DNA from: Actinomycetota bacterium
GTDB taxonomy: Bacteria > Actinomycetota > Actinomycetes > Nanopelagicales > Nanopelagicaceae
DNA: 45,548 nt
Reading direction: 5' to 3'
Assembly (NCBI GenBank): GCA_010024385.1
Contig: RGHD01000006.1
Location: 1 to 45,548 of the forward strand
Below are positions 24,181 through 33,656 of the stretch, in pieces. A program made the position numbers and the translations under genes. The notes under the pieces are model-generated. The model did not search any database. It was not told the origin of the DNA and worked only from the letters and a program-made list of their open reading frames with translations. Position 1 is the stretch's first letter. Every line of letters starts with the position of its first letter.

Positions 24181-24834
24181 ATGGCCCTCATTAGATCTGT
24201 ATTCCAAGATGAACTAGATAACGTATCGCAGTCTCTGGTCGACCTTACTGCGATGGTTTCTGCTTCGATGACAAAAGCAACTACTGCAATTCTTTCATGC
24301 GACTTAAAACTTGCTGAAGAAGTGATCGCAACCGATGTCAAAATTGATGACTATCAGCATGAAACTGATTCACGCATCATCGACATTATTGCAAGACAGC
24401 AACCGGTTGCATCAGATTTACGTGCCCTGGTAACGGCGTTACGCATGGGTTCAGATTTAGAACGAATGGGCGACTTAGCTCACCACGTTGCCAAGGTTGC
24501 CCGACTGCGTCATCCAAATGCAGCAGTGCCACCAGAGCTGGTTTCAATTATTCAAGCTATGGGAGTTACAGCAGTTGCAATCACCGAAAAGACAGGAGTC
24601 GTTATTGCTACGCGCAATACGCAAATGGCACTGGAAGTTGAACGAGATGACGATGTGATGGATGACCTGCACCGCAAACTCATTGCGGTCTTGATTGAGC
24701 CAACATGGAAGCATGGAATTGAAACAGCAATTGATTTGACTTTACTCGGACGTTACTACGAGCGATATGCCGATCACGCAGTTTCTATTTCGCGAAGAGT
24801 TTATTTCCTAGTAACAGGAAAGTACGCTTCATAA
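24181..24834 (+). CDS. phoU: Phosphate signalling protein PhoU
   Basis: A 217-residue helical cytoplasmic protein with two PhoU three-helix repeats. Metal-binding-type motifs include EVIATDVKIDDYQHETD (near 42-58), SDLERMGDLAHHVAK (near 91-105), and in the second half RYYERYADHAVSISRR. PhoU links Pst transport state to the kinase and restrains phosphate uptake. TAGGTT at 24168-24173 is 7 nt before the ATG, so it is likely leaderless. It is the first gene of phoU-pstC-pstA-pstB, in PHO-box context. Confidence 0.94.
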   Translation: MALIRSVFQDELDNVSQSLVDLTAMVSASMTKATTAILSCDLKLAEEVIATDVKIDDYQHETDSRIIDIIARQQPVASDLRALVTALRMGSDLERMGDLAHHVAKVARLRHPNAAVPPELVSIIQAMGVTAVAITEKTGVVIATRNTQMALEVERDDDVMDDLHRKLIAVLIEPTWKHGIETAIDLTLLGRYYERYADHAVSISRRVYFLVTGKYAS

Positions 24835-24836
24835 TA

Positions 24837-25820
24837 ATGTCAACACAAGAGTTAGTAATTCCAGCACCACGAGAAATTGTTACTGAACCACGACGTTCAG
24901 ACAAGATATTCCGTGGCGTGGTGACAGGCGGGGGATTGTCGTCATTGGCAATTCTTGGCTTGATTGCAATTTTCCTTGGCTACCGAGGCTTTGAAGTCTT
25001 ACGCCAAGAAGGCATTGGATTTATTACTCACTCTGATTGGTCAATCTCAACAGATGATGCAGGAAATGTTTTAGATAGCCACTTTGGTTTAGCTGCAATG
25101 CTGGTTGGAACGATTTTATGTTCTCTCATAGCCGTAGTCATAGCCGTCCCTATATCAGTGTTTTCAGCGCTTTTCTTGAACTTTTACGCACCTGGCTGGC
25201 TCAAGAAAATCCTTATAACTATCATCGACATGATGGCAGCGTTCCCTTCAATTCTTTTTGGAATTTGGGGCTTCTTAGTTCTCATGCCAAGTGTTGAATA
25301 TTGGGCAAAGCTTCTACATCGCTACCTAGGTTTTATTCCATTTTTTGATATGCAAGTACCTGTCTATACGCGCTCACCTTTTGTTGCAGGTGTAGTGCTC
25401 TCCATCATGATTATTCCAATAATTACATCGGTTTCTCGTGAAATTTTCTCCCAAGCACCACTTGATCGCATTCAGGCTGCATATGCACTTGGGGCCACAC
25501 GTTGGGCAATGATCAAAGCCGTAGTTATTCCACATGGTCGCAGCGGCGTTATCGGTGGAGCAATGCTTGGCCTTGGACGTGCAATGGGTGAAACTGTTGC
25601 TGTTTTCACAGTGCTCAATATTGTTTTCCAAGTTAACTGGCAGATGTTGCTAGGTGCTGGTGGAAACGTTGCCTCATTAATTATTCTTAAATTTGGCGAT
25701 GCAAGCCCTTATGAAATTAAGGCACTTATGGCTGCAGGTCTTATTCTTTTCCTTCTTACATTGATTGTGAATGCAATTGCTAACGTAATCGTAAAGACCA
25801 CTGGAAAGTCAGGGCGATAG
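24837..25820 (+). CDS. pstC: Phosphate ABC transporter permease PstC
   Basis: A 327-residue membrane subunit of the high-affinity phosphate importer. It has six core helices and an extracellular loop after the first helix. Typical sequences are AAFPSILFGIWGFLVLMP (near 134-151) and the ATPase-contact loop AYALGATRWAMIKAVVIPHG (near 216-235), then GRAMGETVAV. It starts 2 nt after phoU and is followed 2 nt later by pstA. Confidence 0.94.
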   Translation: MSTQELVIPAPREIVTEPRRSDKIFRGVVTGGGLSSLAILGLIAIFLGYRGFEVLRQEGIGFITHSDWSISTDDAGNVLDSHFGLAAMLVGTILCSLIAVVIAVPISVFSALFLNFYAPGWLKKILITIIDMMAAFPSILFGIWGFLVLMPSVEYWAKLLHRYLGFIPFFDMQVPVYTRSPFVAGVVLSIMIIPIITSVSREIFSQAPLDRIQAAYALGATRWAMIKAVVIPHGRSGVIGGAMLGLGRAMGETVAVFTVLNIVFQVNWQMLLGAGGNVASLIILKFGDASPYEIKALMAAGLILFLLTLIVNAIANVIVKTTGKSGR

Positions 25821-25822
25821 TA

Positions 25823-26866
25823 ATGACTATGACTGCTACTCCCTCAAAACCCTGGGCAGCTTCAGCTAAAGATCGGGCAATCGACGGAGCTATTTTTGTA
25901 GGTTCGCTGCTGAGCTCATACCTACTAGTGTTTTTAACTGCGCTTAAGGGCAAGCTGGCTTATTTTGTTTGCTTCTTTATCGCTTATGCGATCTTCACAA
26001 CAGTATTTAAGGGAATCCAACGCGGAAACGCTGCAGCAAAGGATGCTCTAGTTAATTCGCTAGTTGCCATTGGTGCAATCGTCACGGTTATTCCCGCGGC
26101 GAGCATCTTGCTAACGGTCTTGCAAAAAGGCCTACCTGGCATCAGTTTTAGCCTTTTTACCAATGACATGTCTTTAGCAACACCAACTGATCCGCTTTCA
26201 AACGGTGGATTACTCCACGCAATAACTGGAACTCTTACATTGATGGTGCTGGCATTAATCATGAGTGTTCCAATTGGAATTTTGACGGCGCTCTATTTGA
26301 CTGAAATTAAGGGACGTTTCACTGGGCCAATTCGCTTCCTTGTTCAGGCTATGAGCGGTGTGCCATCGATTGTTGCCGGTTTATTTATTCTCTCAGCAAT
26401 TCTTTATCCCATCACAAAGGGTTATTCAGGATTTATGGGAGCACTTGCTCTAACTATCTTGATGATTCCAACAATTGCGCGAACATCAGAAGAAGTTCTT
26501 AATTTGATCCCAAATGATTTGCGTGAGGCCGGAACTGCACTTGGAGGAACTCAATGGCGCACTGTTGCGATGATTGTTCTTCCAGCAGCTAGAAGCGGGT
26601 TAGTCACTGCAGTCATTTTGGGAGTGGCGCGCATCGCTGGTGAAACTGCACCAATTCTTCTTCTCACTGGTGGTGGCGACAAAGTTAATCCAAACGCTTT
26701 CACAGGTCCGATGGGTTCAATGCCTTATTACATCTGGAAATCTTTTAACGCTGGCTCACCTGAAGCAATCACTCGTGCGTGGGCTGGCCTGCTTGTTCTA
26801 GTCGGTCTAGTTCTCATTCTCTTCACAACGGCACGCTTCCTCGGATCCCGAAAGGTTTCAAAATGA
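25823..26866 (+). CDS. pstA: Phosphate ABC transporter permease PstA
   Basis: A 347-residue membrane partner of PstC. It has an N-terminal extension with two extra hydrophobic segments (residues 20-70) before the core, a feature of many actinobacterial PstA proteins. Family motifs are [14 protein letters not shown] (near 176), the contact loop [20 protein letters not shown] (near 235) and [12 protein letters not shown] (near 272). The stop overlaps the pstB ATG (ATGA). Confidence 0.94.
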   Translation: MTMTATPSKPWAASAKDRAIDGAIFVGSLLSSYLLVFLTALKGKLAYFVCFFIAYAIFTTVFKGIQRGNAAAKDALVNSLVAIGAIVTVIPAASILLTVLQKGLPGISFSLFTNDMSLATPTDPLSNGGLLHAITGTLTLMVLALIMSVPIGILTALYLTEIKGRFTGPIRFLVQAMSGVPSIVAGLFILSAILYPITKGYSGFMGALALTILMIPTIARTSEEVLNLIPNDLREAGTALGGTQWRTVAMIVLPAARSGLVTAVILGVARIAGETAPILLLTGGGDKVNPNAFTGPMGSMPYYIWKSFNAGSPEAITRAWAGLLVLVGLVLILFTTARFLGSRKVSK

Positions 26867-27741
26867 CCACCTCACATGAAAGCGAGAACCAAGAAATGCA
26901 GACATCAGTGAAGCCATCATCATTGGCAGATGTTGCTAACGCCAAAGCGCCTAAGGTGCCAGGGACTGCAGCACTTGGAACTGGCCTTGAGACCCGTGGC
27001 GTGCACGCATGGTTTGGTAAGCACCACGCACTTTCAAATATCTCACTAGATTTTGCAGCAGGCACAGTTACAGCGCTTATCGGTCCATCAGGATGCGGTA
27101 AATCAACCTTTATTCGCACAATTAACCGTATGCATGAGTTCATTCCTGGTGCCGCAATGGCTGGTGAAGTTCTACTTGATGGCAAAGATGTTTATGCCCC
27201 AGGCACAGATGTAACCAAGATTCGCCTGCAAATCGGAATGGTTTTCCAAAAGCCAAACCCGTTCCCATCGATGACAATTGGTGAGAATGTGCTTTCAGGT
27301 CTCAAGCTGGCTCAACTTAAAGTTGAAAACAAAGATGATTTGTTGGAAGAGTGCTTAGAGCGTGCAGGATTGTGGAATGAAGTTAAAGATCGATTGGGTG
27401 CTCATGGTGGATCTCTCTCAGGCGGTCAGCAGCAGCGTTTGTGTATTGCACGTGCTCTAGCTGTTCGCCCTCAAGTTCTACTCATGGATGAACCATGTTC
27501 AGCACTTGACCCAGGTTCAACTCTTCGCATTGAAGACACCATTCGCCATCTCTCAGACACGATGACAATCATTATTGTTACTCACAATATGCAACAAGCT
27601 GCTCGCGTCTCTGACTACACCGCCTTCTTCCTATCAGATGGCGGACCTGGCCAGATGATCGAAGTTGCGCCAACTTCTGAAATTTTCTCCCGCCCACAGG
27701 ACTCTCGAACAGAGAGTTATGTGACCGGACGCTTTGGCTAA
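26863..27741 (+). CDS. pstB: Phosphate ABC transporter ATPase PstB
   Basis: A 292-residue ATPase. Walker [10 protein letters not shown], signature [15 protein letters not shown], Walker [14 protein letters not shown] and the switch His in [16 protein letters not shown] are all present, as is the PstB-typical [10 protein letters not shown]. The ABC domain starts only near residue 45; the N-terminal tail is polar and non-conserved. The ATG at 26863-26865, overlapping the pstA stop, is favoured over in-frame extensions inside pstA. Confidence 0.94.
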   Translation: MTTSHESENQEMQTSVKPSSLADVANAKAPKVPGTAALGTGLETRGVHAWFGKHHALSNISLDFAAGTVTALIGPSGCGKSTFIRTINRMHEFIPGAAMAGEVLLDGKDVYAPGTDVTKIRLQIGMVFQKPNPFPSMTIGENVLSGLKLAQLKVENKDDLLEECLERAGLWNEVKDRLGAHGGSLSGGQQQRLCIARALAVRPQVLLMDEPCSALDPGSTLRIEDTIRHLSDTMTIIIVTHNMQQAARVSDYTAFFLSDGGPGQMIEVAPTSEIFSRPQDSRTESYVTGRFG

Positions 27742-27753
27742 AAGACACCATTT

Positions 27754-27804
27754 GTTCACCTAAAGGTTTACTTGCGTTAAACCAGCACACCTTATTCGTT
27801 AACC
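27754..27804 (+). promoter_or_regulatory. PHO-box-like repeat cluster upstream of pstS
   Basis: GTTCACC (27754), GGTTTAC (27765), GTTAAAC (27776) and GTTAACC (27798) lie on an 11-nt grid with one slot (27787) degenerate. This is a multi-site RegX3/PhoP-type operator. TAGGTT at 27814-27819 is a candidate -10 box. pstS would therefore have its own promoter inside the pst cluster. Confidence 0.7.
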
Positions 27805-27859
27805 CTGGCTCCATAGGTTTGGCCTCGTAGTTCAAATTAAAACCTATGAGGGGAAATAA

Positions 27860-29011
27860 ATGAGAATTTCTAAGCTCGCGAAAGTTGCATCACTTGCACT
27901 CGCGTTCGGTCTAGTAGCAGGTACACCAGCATATGCAGTTGATCTTCAAGGTTCAGGAGCATCATTTCCTGCTCTACTAATCGAAGGTTGCAAAGCTGGA
28001 TTCGCTGCAAGCGGTTCAGGACATACATACGTTTACGCTTCATCATCATCAGGTACAGGACAAGCTAACTCAGACAAGTCAATCGGTGACTTCTGGATGT
28101 CAGATGGTGCTTACACAGCAGCAACAAAGCGCGCTTCACTTATTCACGTGCCACTAGTTGCAGCACCAATCGCAATTTTGCACAACCTTCCAGCAAAGAC
28201 AACTCTTTCTCTTTCAGCTGCAACTGTTGCTGGAATCTTCGGTGGAACAATCACACGTTGGAACGATCCAGCAATTGTTGCTGATAACAACCGTTCAACA
28301 ACAAAGGTAATTTACAAGCTAGATAAGAATGGAAACCCTGCAAAAGATGCAAAGGGAAATCCAATAGTTCTTCGTACTCAGGTTGTACAACAGCACTACA
28401 CATTGCCAGATAAGCCAATCAAGGTTGTTTACCGTTCAGATTCTTCTGGAACTTCAGAGAACTTCACTAACTACTTGAACAAGTCAGCATCTGCTGTTTG
28501 GCCAAAGGCTAAGAACAAGGTATTCAAGGATGCATTCCCAGGAAACATCAATGACACAGCTAACTTAGGCCGTGTAGTTGGAGCTGCTTCATCAACAGGT
28601 GTGGCTCAGCTTGCTGGAAAGACTGCTTACTCAATTACATACGCTGAAGTTAACTATGCAACAGCAAACAACCTAAAAATTGCGAACTTAATTAACCCTG
28701 CTGGCTCATCAGTAGTTCCAGACTCAACTGGTGTGGGTGCATTCCTTGCATCTGCTACTCAGGATGCAAACGGCTTCCTCACATATGACTATGCAACTAA
28801 GGAAAAGGGCGCTTACCCACTAGGAATCGTTTCTTACCTTCTAGCTGATACTAAGTACCCAGATGCAACTAAGGCTGCAGCAGTAAAGGCATTCGCTAAC
28901 TACATCTTGAGCACAAAGTGCTCTAAGGATGTTGGCGCTGGTCTTGGCTTCAGCGTTATCGACGGTGAACTTCTTAAGAAGTCACTTGCTCAGGTAGCAA
29001 AGATCGGTTAA
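27860..29011 (+). CDS. pstS: Phosphate-binding protein PstS
   Basis: A 383-residue periplasm-equivalent or secreted phosphate-binding protein. The signal peptide (RISKLAK, hydrophobic core, AYA) is followed by VDLQGSGASFPALL, the PstS phosphate-site opening. The YRSDSSGTSENFTNYL motif (near 193-208) is the second ligand segment. A signal-peptidase-I site is seen instead of a lipobox. GAGGGG lies upstream of the ATG, overlapping a 9-bp hairpin (27812-27820 with 27840-27848). Codon use is strongly biased, consistent with high expression. It is unusual in lying last in the pst cluster. Confidence 0.95.
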   Translation: MRISKLAKVASLALAFGLVAGTPAYAVDLQGSGASFPALLIEGCKAGFAASGSGHTYVYASSSSGTGQANSDKSIGDFWMSDGAYTAATKRASLIHVPLVAAPIAILHNLPAKTTLSLSAATVAGIFGGTITRWNDPAIVADNNRSTTKVIYKLDKNGNPAKDAKGNPIVLRTQVVQQHYTLPDKPIKVVYRSDSSGTSENFTNYLNKSASAVWPKAKNKVFKDAFPGNINDTANLGRVVGAASSTGVAQLAGKTAYSITYAEVNYATANNLKIANLINPAGSSVVPDSTGVGAFLASATQDANGFLTYDYATKEKGAYPLGIVSYLLADTKYPDATKAAAVKAFANYILSTKCSKDVGAGLGFSVIDGELLKKSLAQVAKIG

Positions 29012-29032
29012 TCCGCTTTAAAAATCGAGGGT

Positions 29033-29078
29033 AGAACGGCCTGGCTCGCAGCGATGCGAACTGGGCCGTTCTTTTCTT
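29033..29078 (+). terminator. Rho-independent terminator after pstS
   Basis: AGAACGGCC (29033-29041) pairs with GGCCGTTCT (29064-29072) and is followed by TTTTCTTT. It lies 21 nt after the pstS stop. Confidence 0.8.
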
Positions 29079-29096
29079 TGGGGCTATATTTACGCC

Positions 29097-29246
29097 ATGC
29101 AAATTAATCTGGATAAGAAATCAGGGCTGCTGCTAGGAATCATTGCCGGCCTACTAGTAGTAATCATTGTTCTACTGGTCGATAAAATTGGCGATGATGA
29201 TCACTTTGTTGAGAGTCACTCTTCACAATTAGAGATCGGAAACTAA
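29097..29246 (+). CDS. 49-residue single-pass membrane microprotein
   Basis: A short gene encoding 49 residues: a basic start (MQINLDKK), one hydrophobic helix (about residues 10-28, rich in L, I and V), then an acidic tail with DKIGDDDH. TATATT at 29085-29090 lies exactly 6 nt before the ATG, matching the leaderless pattern. Its TAA stop shares bases with the ATG of the next gene (TAATG), which points to translational coupling. No family is recognised. Confidence 0.65.
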   Translation: MQINLDKKSGLLLGIIAGLLVVIIVLLVDKIGDDDHFVESHSSQLEIGN

Positions 29247-29710
29247 TGTCATCGATTGCCGAGATTGCTGCCGCCTACGAAAAGGCAACAAATGAGTTTT
29301 TAACTATTGCCACAAGCGTGCCAGAATCAAAGCTCGATGTATGTGTGGGAGAGGATTGGAGCTCTCGCCAAGTCATTCACCACTGCGCCGATAGTGAGGC
29401 TCAATCATTTGCGCGCTTAAAGCGCTTAGTTGCAGAACCTGGAACTGCTATTCAAGGTTATGACGAAGGTGCCTGGGGTAAGAATCCAACTCTTGGATAC
29501 ACCGTTTTGCCAGTGCAGACATCCATAGAAGTCTTTAAAGCAGTGCGTGCAGGATCCCTTGAAATCATCAAGCGACTTGAACTAGGGCAGCTAAAAAACT
29601 TTTGCATTCACTCCGAAAAGGGTGAGTTTTCACTGGAGCGTTGGCTTCAGGTTTACACCCGCCATGCAATTGAGCACGCGGATCAGATAACAAAGAATCT
29701 AGCTCTGTAG
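29246..29710 (+). CDS. DinB/YfiT-like four-helix-bundle protein
   Basis: A 154-residue protein of the DinB superfamily. Candidate metal-binding histidines lie in RQVIHHCADSE (near residues 46-56) and RHAIEHADQI (near 139-148). Proteins of this group are thiol-dependent hydrolases or transferases; the substrate is unknown. It is coupled to the preceding microprotein gene through TAATG, so the two may act together. It is only distantly similar to the other DinB-like gene at 2057. Confidence 0.82.
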   Translation: MSSIAEIAAAYEKATNEFLTIATSVPESKLDVCVGEDWSSRQVIHHCADSEAQSFARLKRLVAEPGTAIQGYDEGAWGKNPTLGYTVLPVQTSIEVFKAVRAGSLEIIKRLELGQLKNFCIHSEKGEFSLERWLQVYTRHAIEHADQITKNLAL

Positions 29711-29754
29711 GGTTCGTGGCCTGAAAGTCGCCGCCAGAAAATCCCCCGCTTATC

Positions 29755-29785
29755 TCACCCCTCATAGGGTGATTTTGTCTTGTTT
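29755..29785 (+). terminator. Probable terminator after DinB-like gene
   Basis: TCACCC (29755-29760) pairs with GGGTGA (29767-29772) around CTCATA, followed by TTTTGTCTTGTTTTT. It lies between the DinB-like gene and the LuxR-type regulator. Confidence 0.6.
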
Positions 29786-29814
29786 TTGCAAGGCTCAGGT
29801 ATCACCCTTGGCTC

Positions 29815-32400
29815 ATGAGTGCTCAAAAAGTCACCTCTGCTGGGGTGAGCCTTCCGCGCTCGCAGCCACCTGCACTTTCAGCAAATTTTTTATCGCGTAA
29901 GCATCTTTTCAATCTTTTTGAACGCAATCTACCTGGTGCAACTTTAGTTATCGCCCCAGCTGGGTTTGGAAAAACAACCTTAGTCGCTGAATGGGTGAGA
30001 GAAAATAATCGCCCAACTTTTTGGTACACCGTAGATGTCACCGACACAATTCAAGATTTTCAAGCGCATGTCATCGCTGCTATTACAGCTCATTTTCCAA
30101 ATTTCTTTGCAAATATTAGCCGAGTAGAACATTTTGAACCTGTCGAATCTATTCAATTGTTGGCAGCCGCGGTTGGTCAATTAAATGGAGAATATAACTT
30201 TGTCATCGATGCTGGACGTGCAGAGAATGCTGAGATCGCACCCTATGCACAGGTCATCATAGATTGCGTTCCCGATAACTGCCACTTGGTAATTATTCGT
30301 AGAAATACACCGATGACATCTTTTGCAAGATATGCAACATTAGGAAATCTAAGTGTCATTACAAGTGAGGAGCTAAAGTTTTCAAAGGAAGAAGTTGAAT
30401 TAATAGCAGCAATTAATGGTGTAAATTTAAAAGAAAATGGAAATGCCAAAGAATTAGCAATGTGTGGGGGTTGGCCATCAGCAGTACAGTTGATGTGCCA
30501 TAACATCTCAAAAGGCAATTCTCAAGTAACCTTTTCAAAAGCAATTGAAGCAAATGTCAACCCTCTGGGGGTACTTGCTCTTGAAAGCTATAACACTTTT
30601 TCACAGAGCACCCGTGAAAAACTGCGCAAACTAGCGATCATCGAAGAGTTCGATCTTGAGATTGCCTCAGTGATTTTAGATAAAGATTATTCAGAAGAGC
30701 TCCTCAACCGAATAGCTATTGATGGGCTATTTGTGACAGCGTCTAGCACTACCAATCGTACTTATCGTTTTAATCCAATTATCTACGAGGCCTTAACTCA
30801 AATTCCTCTTGATCCTTGGGATGAGAAGAAAGATGTGCAGCAGAAATTGGCTGCTCTCTTTGCTCAGAGAAAAGACTTTACAAAAGCTCTTCATTTTGCG
30901 CATGAATCCGGAATTGAAAAGCAGTTTGGGGATATTTTTAGATCAAGTATCCGTCAAATGGCTGCAATTGGTCGTGGAGATTTGTTGATCAAGTGGGCAC
31001 ATTTTGCCGGTGATGAATCTGCACATGGTGAGGTAATGAAGAAGGCAATTCGAGTTGTTGGCCACCTTGTGCGTTCTGAATTCCGAAGTGCTGAAGCATT
31101 GGCATCTGAGCTTGAATACATAGCTGGGCTTTCACCTGATGGGAAATTTTTGCATCGCCTTAGTGCCATGGTGAAAGCAAATATCTATTTTGCACGTGGT
31201 GATTTTGAGCGAACAACTCAATCTCTAGATATTGCCCTATCAAATCTAGAGTTAGATAGCGCTCTTGATTCCTCCGACTTGCTTGCCCTTTTGCGATTAC
31301 GAGCTCGACAAGCATTTCTCTACGATAATTTTGGGGAATTAGCGGATTTATATGCCCAAGCAAAATTATTGCCCGGAGATGGCGATCACCAATTGAGCTC
31401 TTATCAACTCGCTTGTATTCAATCGATGGTTTTATACTCCGAAGGTCGATATTTCCAAGCTACTGAAATTTCCCAAATCGCAATAGCCCAGGCAAAAGAT
31501 GCTGGTTATGTTGGAATCAATGGTCCTCTTGATGCCATGTTGGTTTTAGCTCGCGCTCAGTTAGAAGCATCTGAATTGGATAGATGCATTCAAACACTCA
31601 ATGAGTTAATGGATGAAGCCTCGAGCTGGGAAATATGGCCCTGGTACTTTATGGCCGAGGGGACTCTCATTCGTATCCAAATAAGCCAAGGTGCACTCTC
31701 CACAGGTTCTGAAGCAATAGCTAAACAGCGGAGCTTTTTACTCACTCTTCAAATGCCCAATCAATTAAGTTGGATGATTGACATGAGCGAAGCTTTCTTG
31801 CGCCTTGTAACCACGGATTGGCAACGAGCAGATGAGCTTATTAAGCGCATGCCGAAAATTGAATTAGCACGTCAGATTGAGGCAAATGTTCAATTTTCGA
31901 AGGATCCTAAAAAAGTTTCTTTGATAATTGATGCTTTGCCTGAGAATACAGTTAGGGAAAAGATTAATAAGTGGTTAGCTGAGACGAGCATCAACTTAGA
32001 TAATGAAAAGCTGGCACTTCAATCACTTAATAAGGCACTTGCCCTTGGTGCTGAAAATGGTTATCACGAGTATTTCATCCGACAAAGCGGTATGTATCCT
32101 CTCATCGTTAAAGCAGCAGCTGCAAAGCCAACTGTCTACATGGAAAGATTAGTTCAAGCAATGACTGAACGACTTCACACCATTAATACAGATTCTGGCG
32201 AATTGGAAGAAAAGCTAACTCAGCGCGAATTGGAAATTCTTAAGCACCTAACAACAGGAAATCCAATATCTGCAATTGCTAAAACTCTGCATATTTCACA
32301 AAACACCATGAAGACACATCTGCGCAACACATATCGAAAGTTAGAGGCAGATGGGCGCAATAGCGCCGTTGAAAAAGCTAAAAAGCTACTACTTATCTAG
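29815..32400 (+). CDS. Large MalT/LAL-type LuxR transcriptional regulator
   Basis: An 861-residue regulator. An N-terminal NTPase region has Walker A APAGFGKTT at residues 47-55. A long helical TPR-like sensor region (about 330-780) follows. A C-terminal LuxR helix-turn-helix (about 798-861) contains LTQRELEILKHLTTG, AIAKTLHISQNTMKTHLRNTYRKL. MalT-like proteins are ATP-dependent activators triggered by small molecules. Base use is more AT-rich than in pstS. Two tandem MFS exporters follow 24 nt later and are plausible targets. Confidence 0.92.
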   Translation: MSAQKVTSAGVSLPRSQPPALSANFLSRKHLFNLFERNLPGATLVIAPAGFGKTTLVAEWVRENNRPTFWYTVDVTDTIQDFQAHVIAAITAHFPNFFANISRVEHFEPVESIQLLAAAVGQLNGEYNFVIDAGRAENAEIAPYAQVIIDCVPDNCHLVIIRRNTPMTSFARYATLGNLSVITSEELKFSKEEVELIAAINGVNLKENGNAKELAMCGGWPSAVQLMCHNISKGNSQVTFSKAIEANVNPLGVLALESYNTFSQSTREKLRKLAIIEEFDLEIASVILDKDYSEELLNRIAIDGLFVTASSTTNRTYRFNPIIYEALTQIPLDPWDEKKDVQQKLAALFAQRKDFTKALHFAHESGIEKQFGDIFRSSIRQMAAIGRGDLLIKWAHFAGDESAHGEVMKKAIRVVGHLVRSEFRSAEALASELEYIAGLSPDGKFLHRLSAMVKANIYFARGDFERTTQSLDIALSNLELDSALDSSDLLALLRLRARQAFLYDNFGELADLYAQAKLLPGDGDHQLSSYQLACIQSMVLYSEGRYFQATEISQIAIAQAKDAGYVGINGPLDAMLVLARAQLEASELDRCIQTLNELMDEASSWEIWPWYFMAEGTLIRIQISQGALSTGSEAIAKQRSFLLTLQMPNQLSWMIDMSEAFLRLVTTDWQRADELIKRMPKIELARQIEANVQFSKDPKKVSLIIDALPENTVREKINKWLAETSINLDNEKLALQSLNKALALGAENGYHEYFIRQSGMYPLIVKAAAAKPTVYMERLVQAMTERLHTINTDSGELEEKLTQRELEILKHLTTGNPISAIAKTLHISQNTMKTHLRNTYRKLEADGRNSAVEKAKKLLLI

Positions 32401-32423
32401 TTTTCAGCGTTAGGCTGGCGCGC

Positions 32424-33656
32424 ATGAAATCCCTGGGGCCGGCCTTTAATCGTATGTGGGGCGCCAGTTTGCTGACCAATCTGGCCGATGGGGTTCTAAT
32501 CGCAGCGGCTCCACTTCTTGCAGTCACGCTCACTAAAAACCCGGTTTTGATCTCATTGCTGAGCGCATTGGTGATGTTGCCTTGGCTTTTATTTGCTATT
32601 CCCATTGGGGCAATTGTGGATCGAGTTGATCGAAGATTTCTACTAGCCGGAGCAAATGCAACAAGATTTGTCATTGCTGCCCTGATTGCTTTATTAATTG
32701 CAACAAATTCCATCACAATCTACTGGCTTTTCCTTGCGACATTTCTTATAGGAATTTGTGAAGTTACTGCAGATACAACAGCACAATCTCTTATTCCACA
32801 GATTTTAGATAAGAGCCAGTTTGAGAAAGGCAATTCAAAGCTTCAAATATCAGAGACAGTAGTTCAAGGATTTGTCGGTACACCTTTGAGTGGTTTTCTC
32901 TATGCCATCGCGATCTATATTCCATTTATTGCAAACAGTTTAGGCTTTCTAGTTGCTGCCGTTTTAGCAGCTTCTATTCCTGCAAAATTCTTACGAGATT
33001 TACGAATGGAAAGTAGCGAGAAGGAGAAGCCAGATTTTCTAGCAGAGATGAAGTTTGGGATTACATATCTCTATAACGAAAAGGCATTGTTGAGGTTGGT
33101 TCTAACTACAGCAAGTATTGGGTTCTGCTACTCAATGTCCACATCCACAATAGTTTTATTCATATTACACGAGCTAAATCTGACACCATCCTTATTTGGC
33201 ATAGCTTTGGCAATTCAGGCATCAGGGGCAATCCTTGGTGGTTTTATAGCACCACGGCTCTCTACAACTTTTGGGCGTAGTAAAGTCATGGCTACCTGTA
33301 TTTTTATCAGTTCTCTGATCACTTTACTCCAAGGTCTAGCCCCAAATATCTATGTTTTTGTTGCTTTAGCAACGATTGCTTCATTCACCATCAGCAATTG
33401 GAATATCTTGTTAATGTCCACTTATCAAAGCGTTATTCCGGGCCATCTCTTTGGACGCATACATGGGACTAGGCGCACATTAGTGTGGGGATTAATGCCC
33501 TTTGGATCTTTACTAGGTGGCTTCATAGCTAAAGGGGGTTTACGCCTTCCCCTATTAATAGGTGGCACAATTGCAACCGTGATTGCACTTTTTTCATTGA
33601 GATTTCTGCTCCACGTAGGTCAAAGCCCAGCAAAAGAGGCGCTAGTCAATGAGTAA
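32424..33656 (+). CDS. MFS exporter, first of tandem pair
   Basis: A 410-residue major facilitator of the EntS-like MFS_3 group, about twelve helices. The inter-helix motif IGAIVDRVDRR (near residues 60-70) is the MFS motif-A variant. Other markers are ITADTTAQSLIPQ-like sequence and PGHLFGRIHGTRR. It probably exports a small molecule or drug. TAGGCT at 32411-32416, 7 nt before the ATG, suggests a leaderless transcript separate from the LuxR gene. It overlaps the next, paralogous gene by 8 nt. Confidence 0.88.
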   Translation: MKSLGPAFNRMWGASLLTNLADGVLIAAAPLLAVTLTKNPVLISLLSALVMLPWLLFAIPIGAIVDRVDRRFLLAGANATRFVIAALIALLIATNSITIYWLFLATFLIGICEVTADTTAQSLIPQILDKSQFEKGNSKLQISETVVQGFVGTPLSGFLYAIAIYIPFIANSLGFLVAAVLAASIPAKFLRDLRMESSEKEKPDFLAEMKFGITYLYNEKALLRLVLTTASIGFCYSMSTSTIVLFILHELNLTPSLFGIALAIQASGAILGGFIAPRLSTTFGRSKVMATCIFISSLITLLQGLAPNIYVFVALATIASFTISNWNILLMSTYQSVIPGHLFGRIHGTRRTLVWGLMPFGSLLGGFIAKGGLRLPLLIGGTIATVIALFSLRFLLHVGQSPAKEALVNE

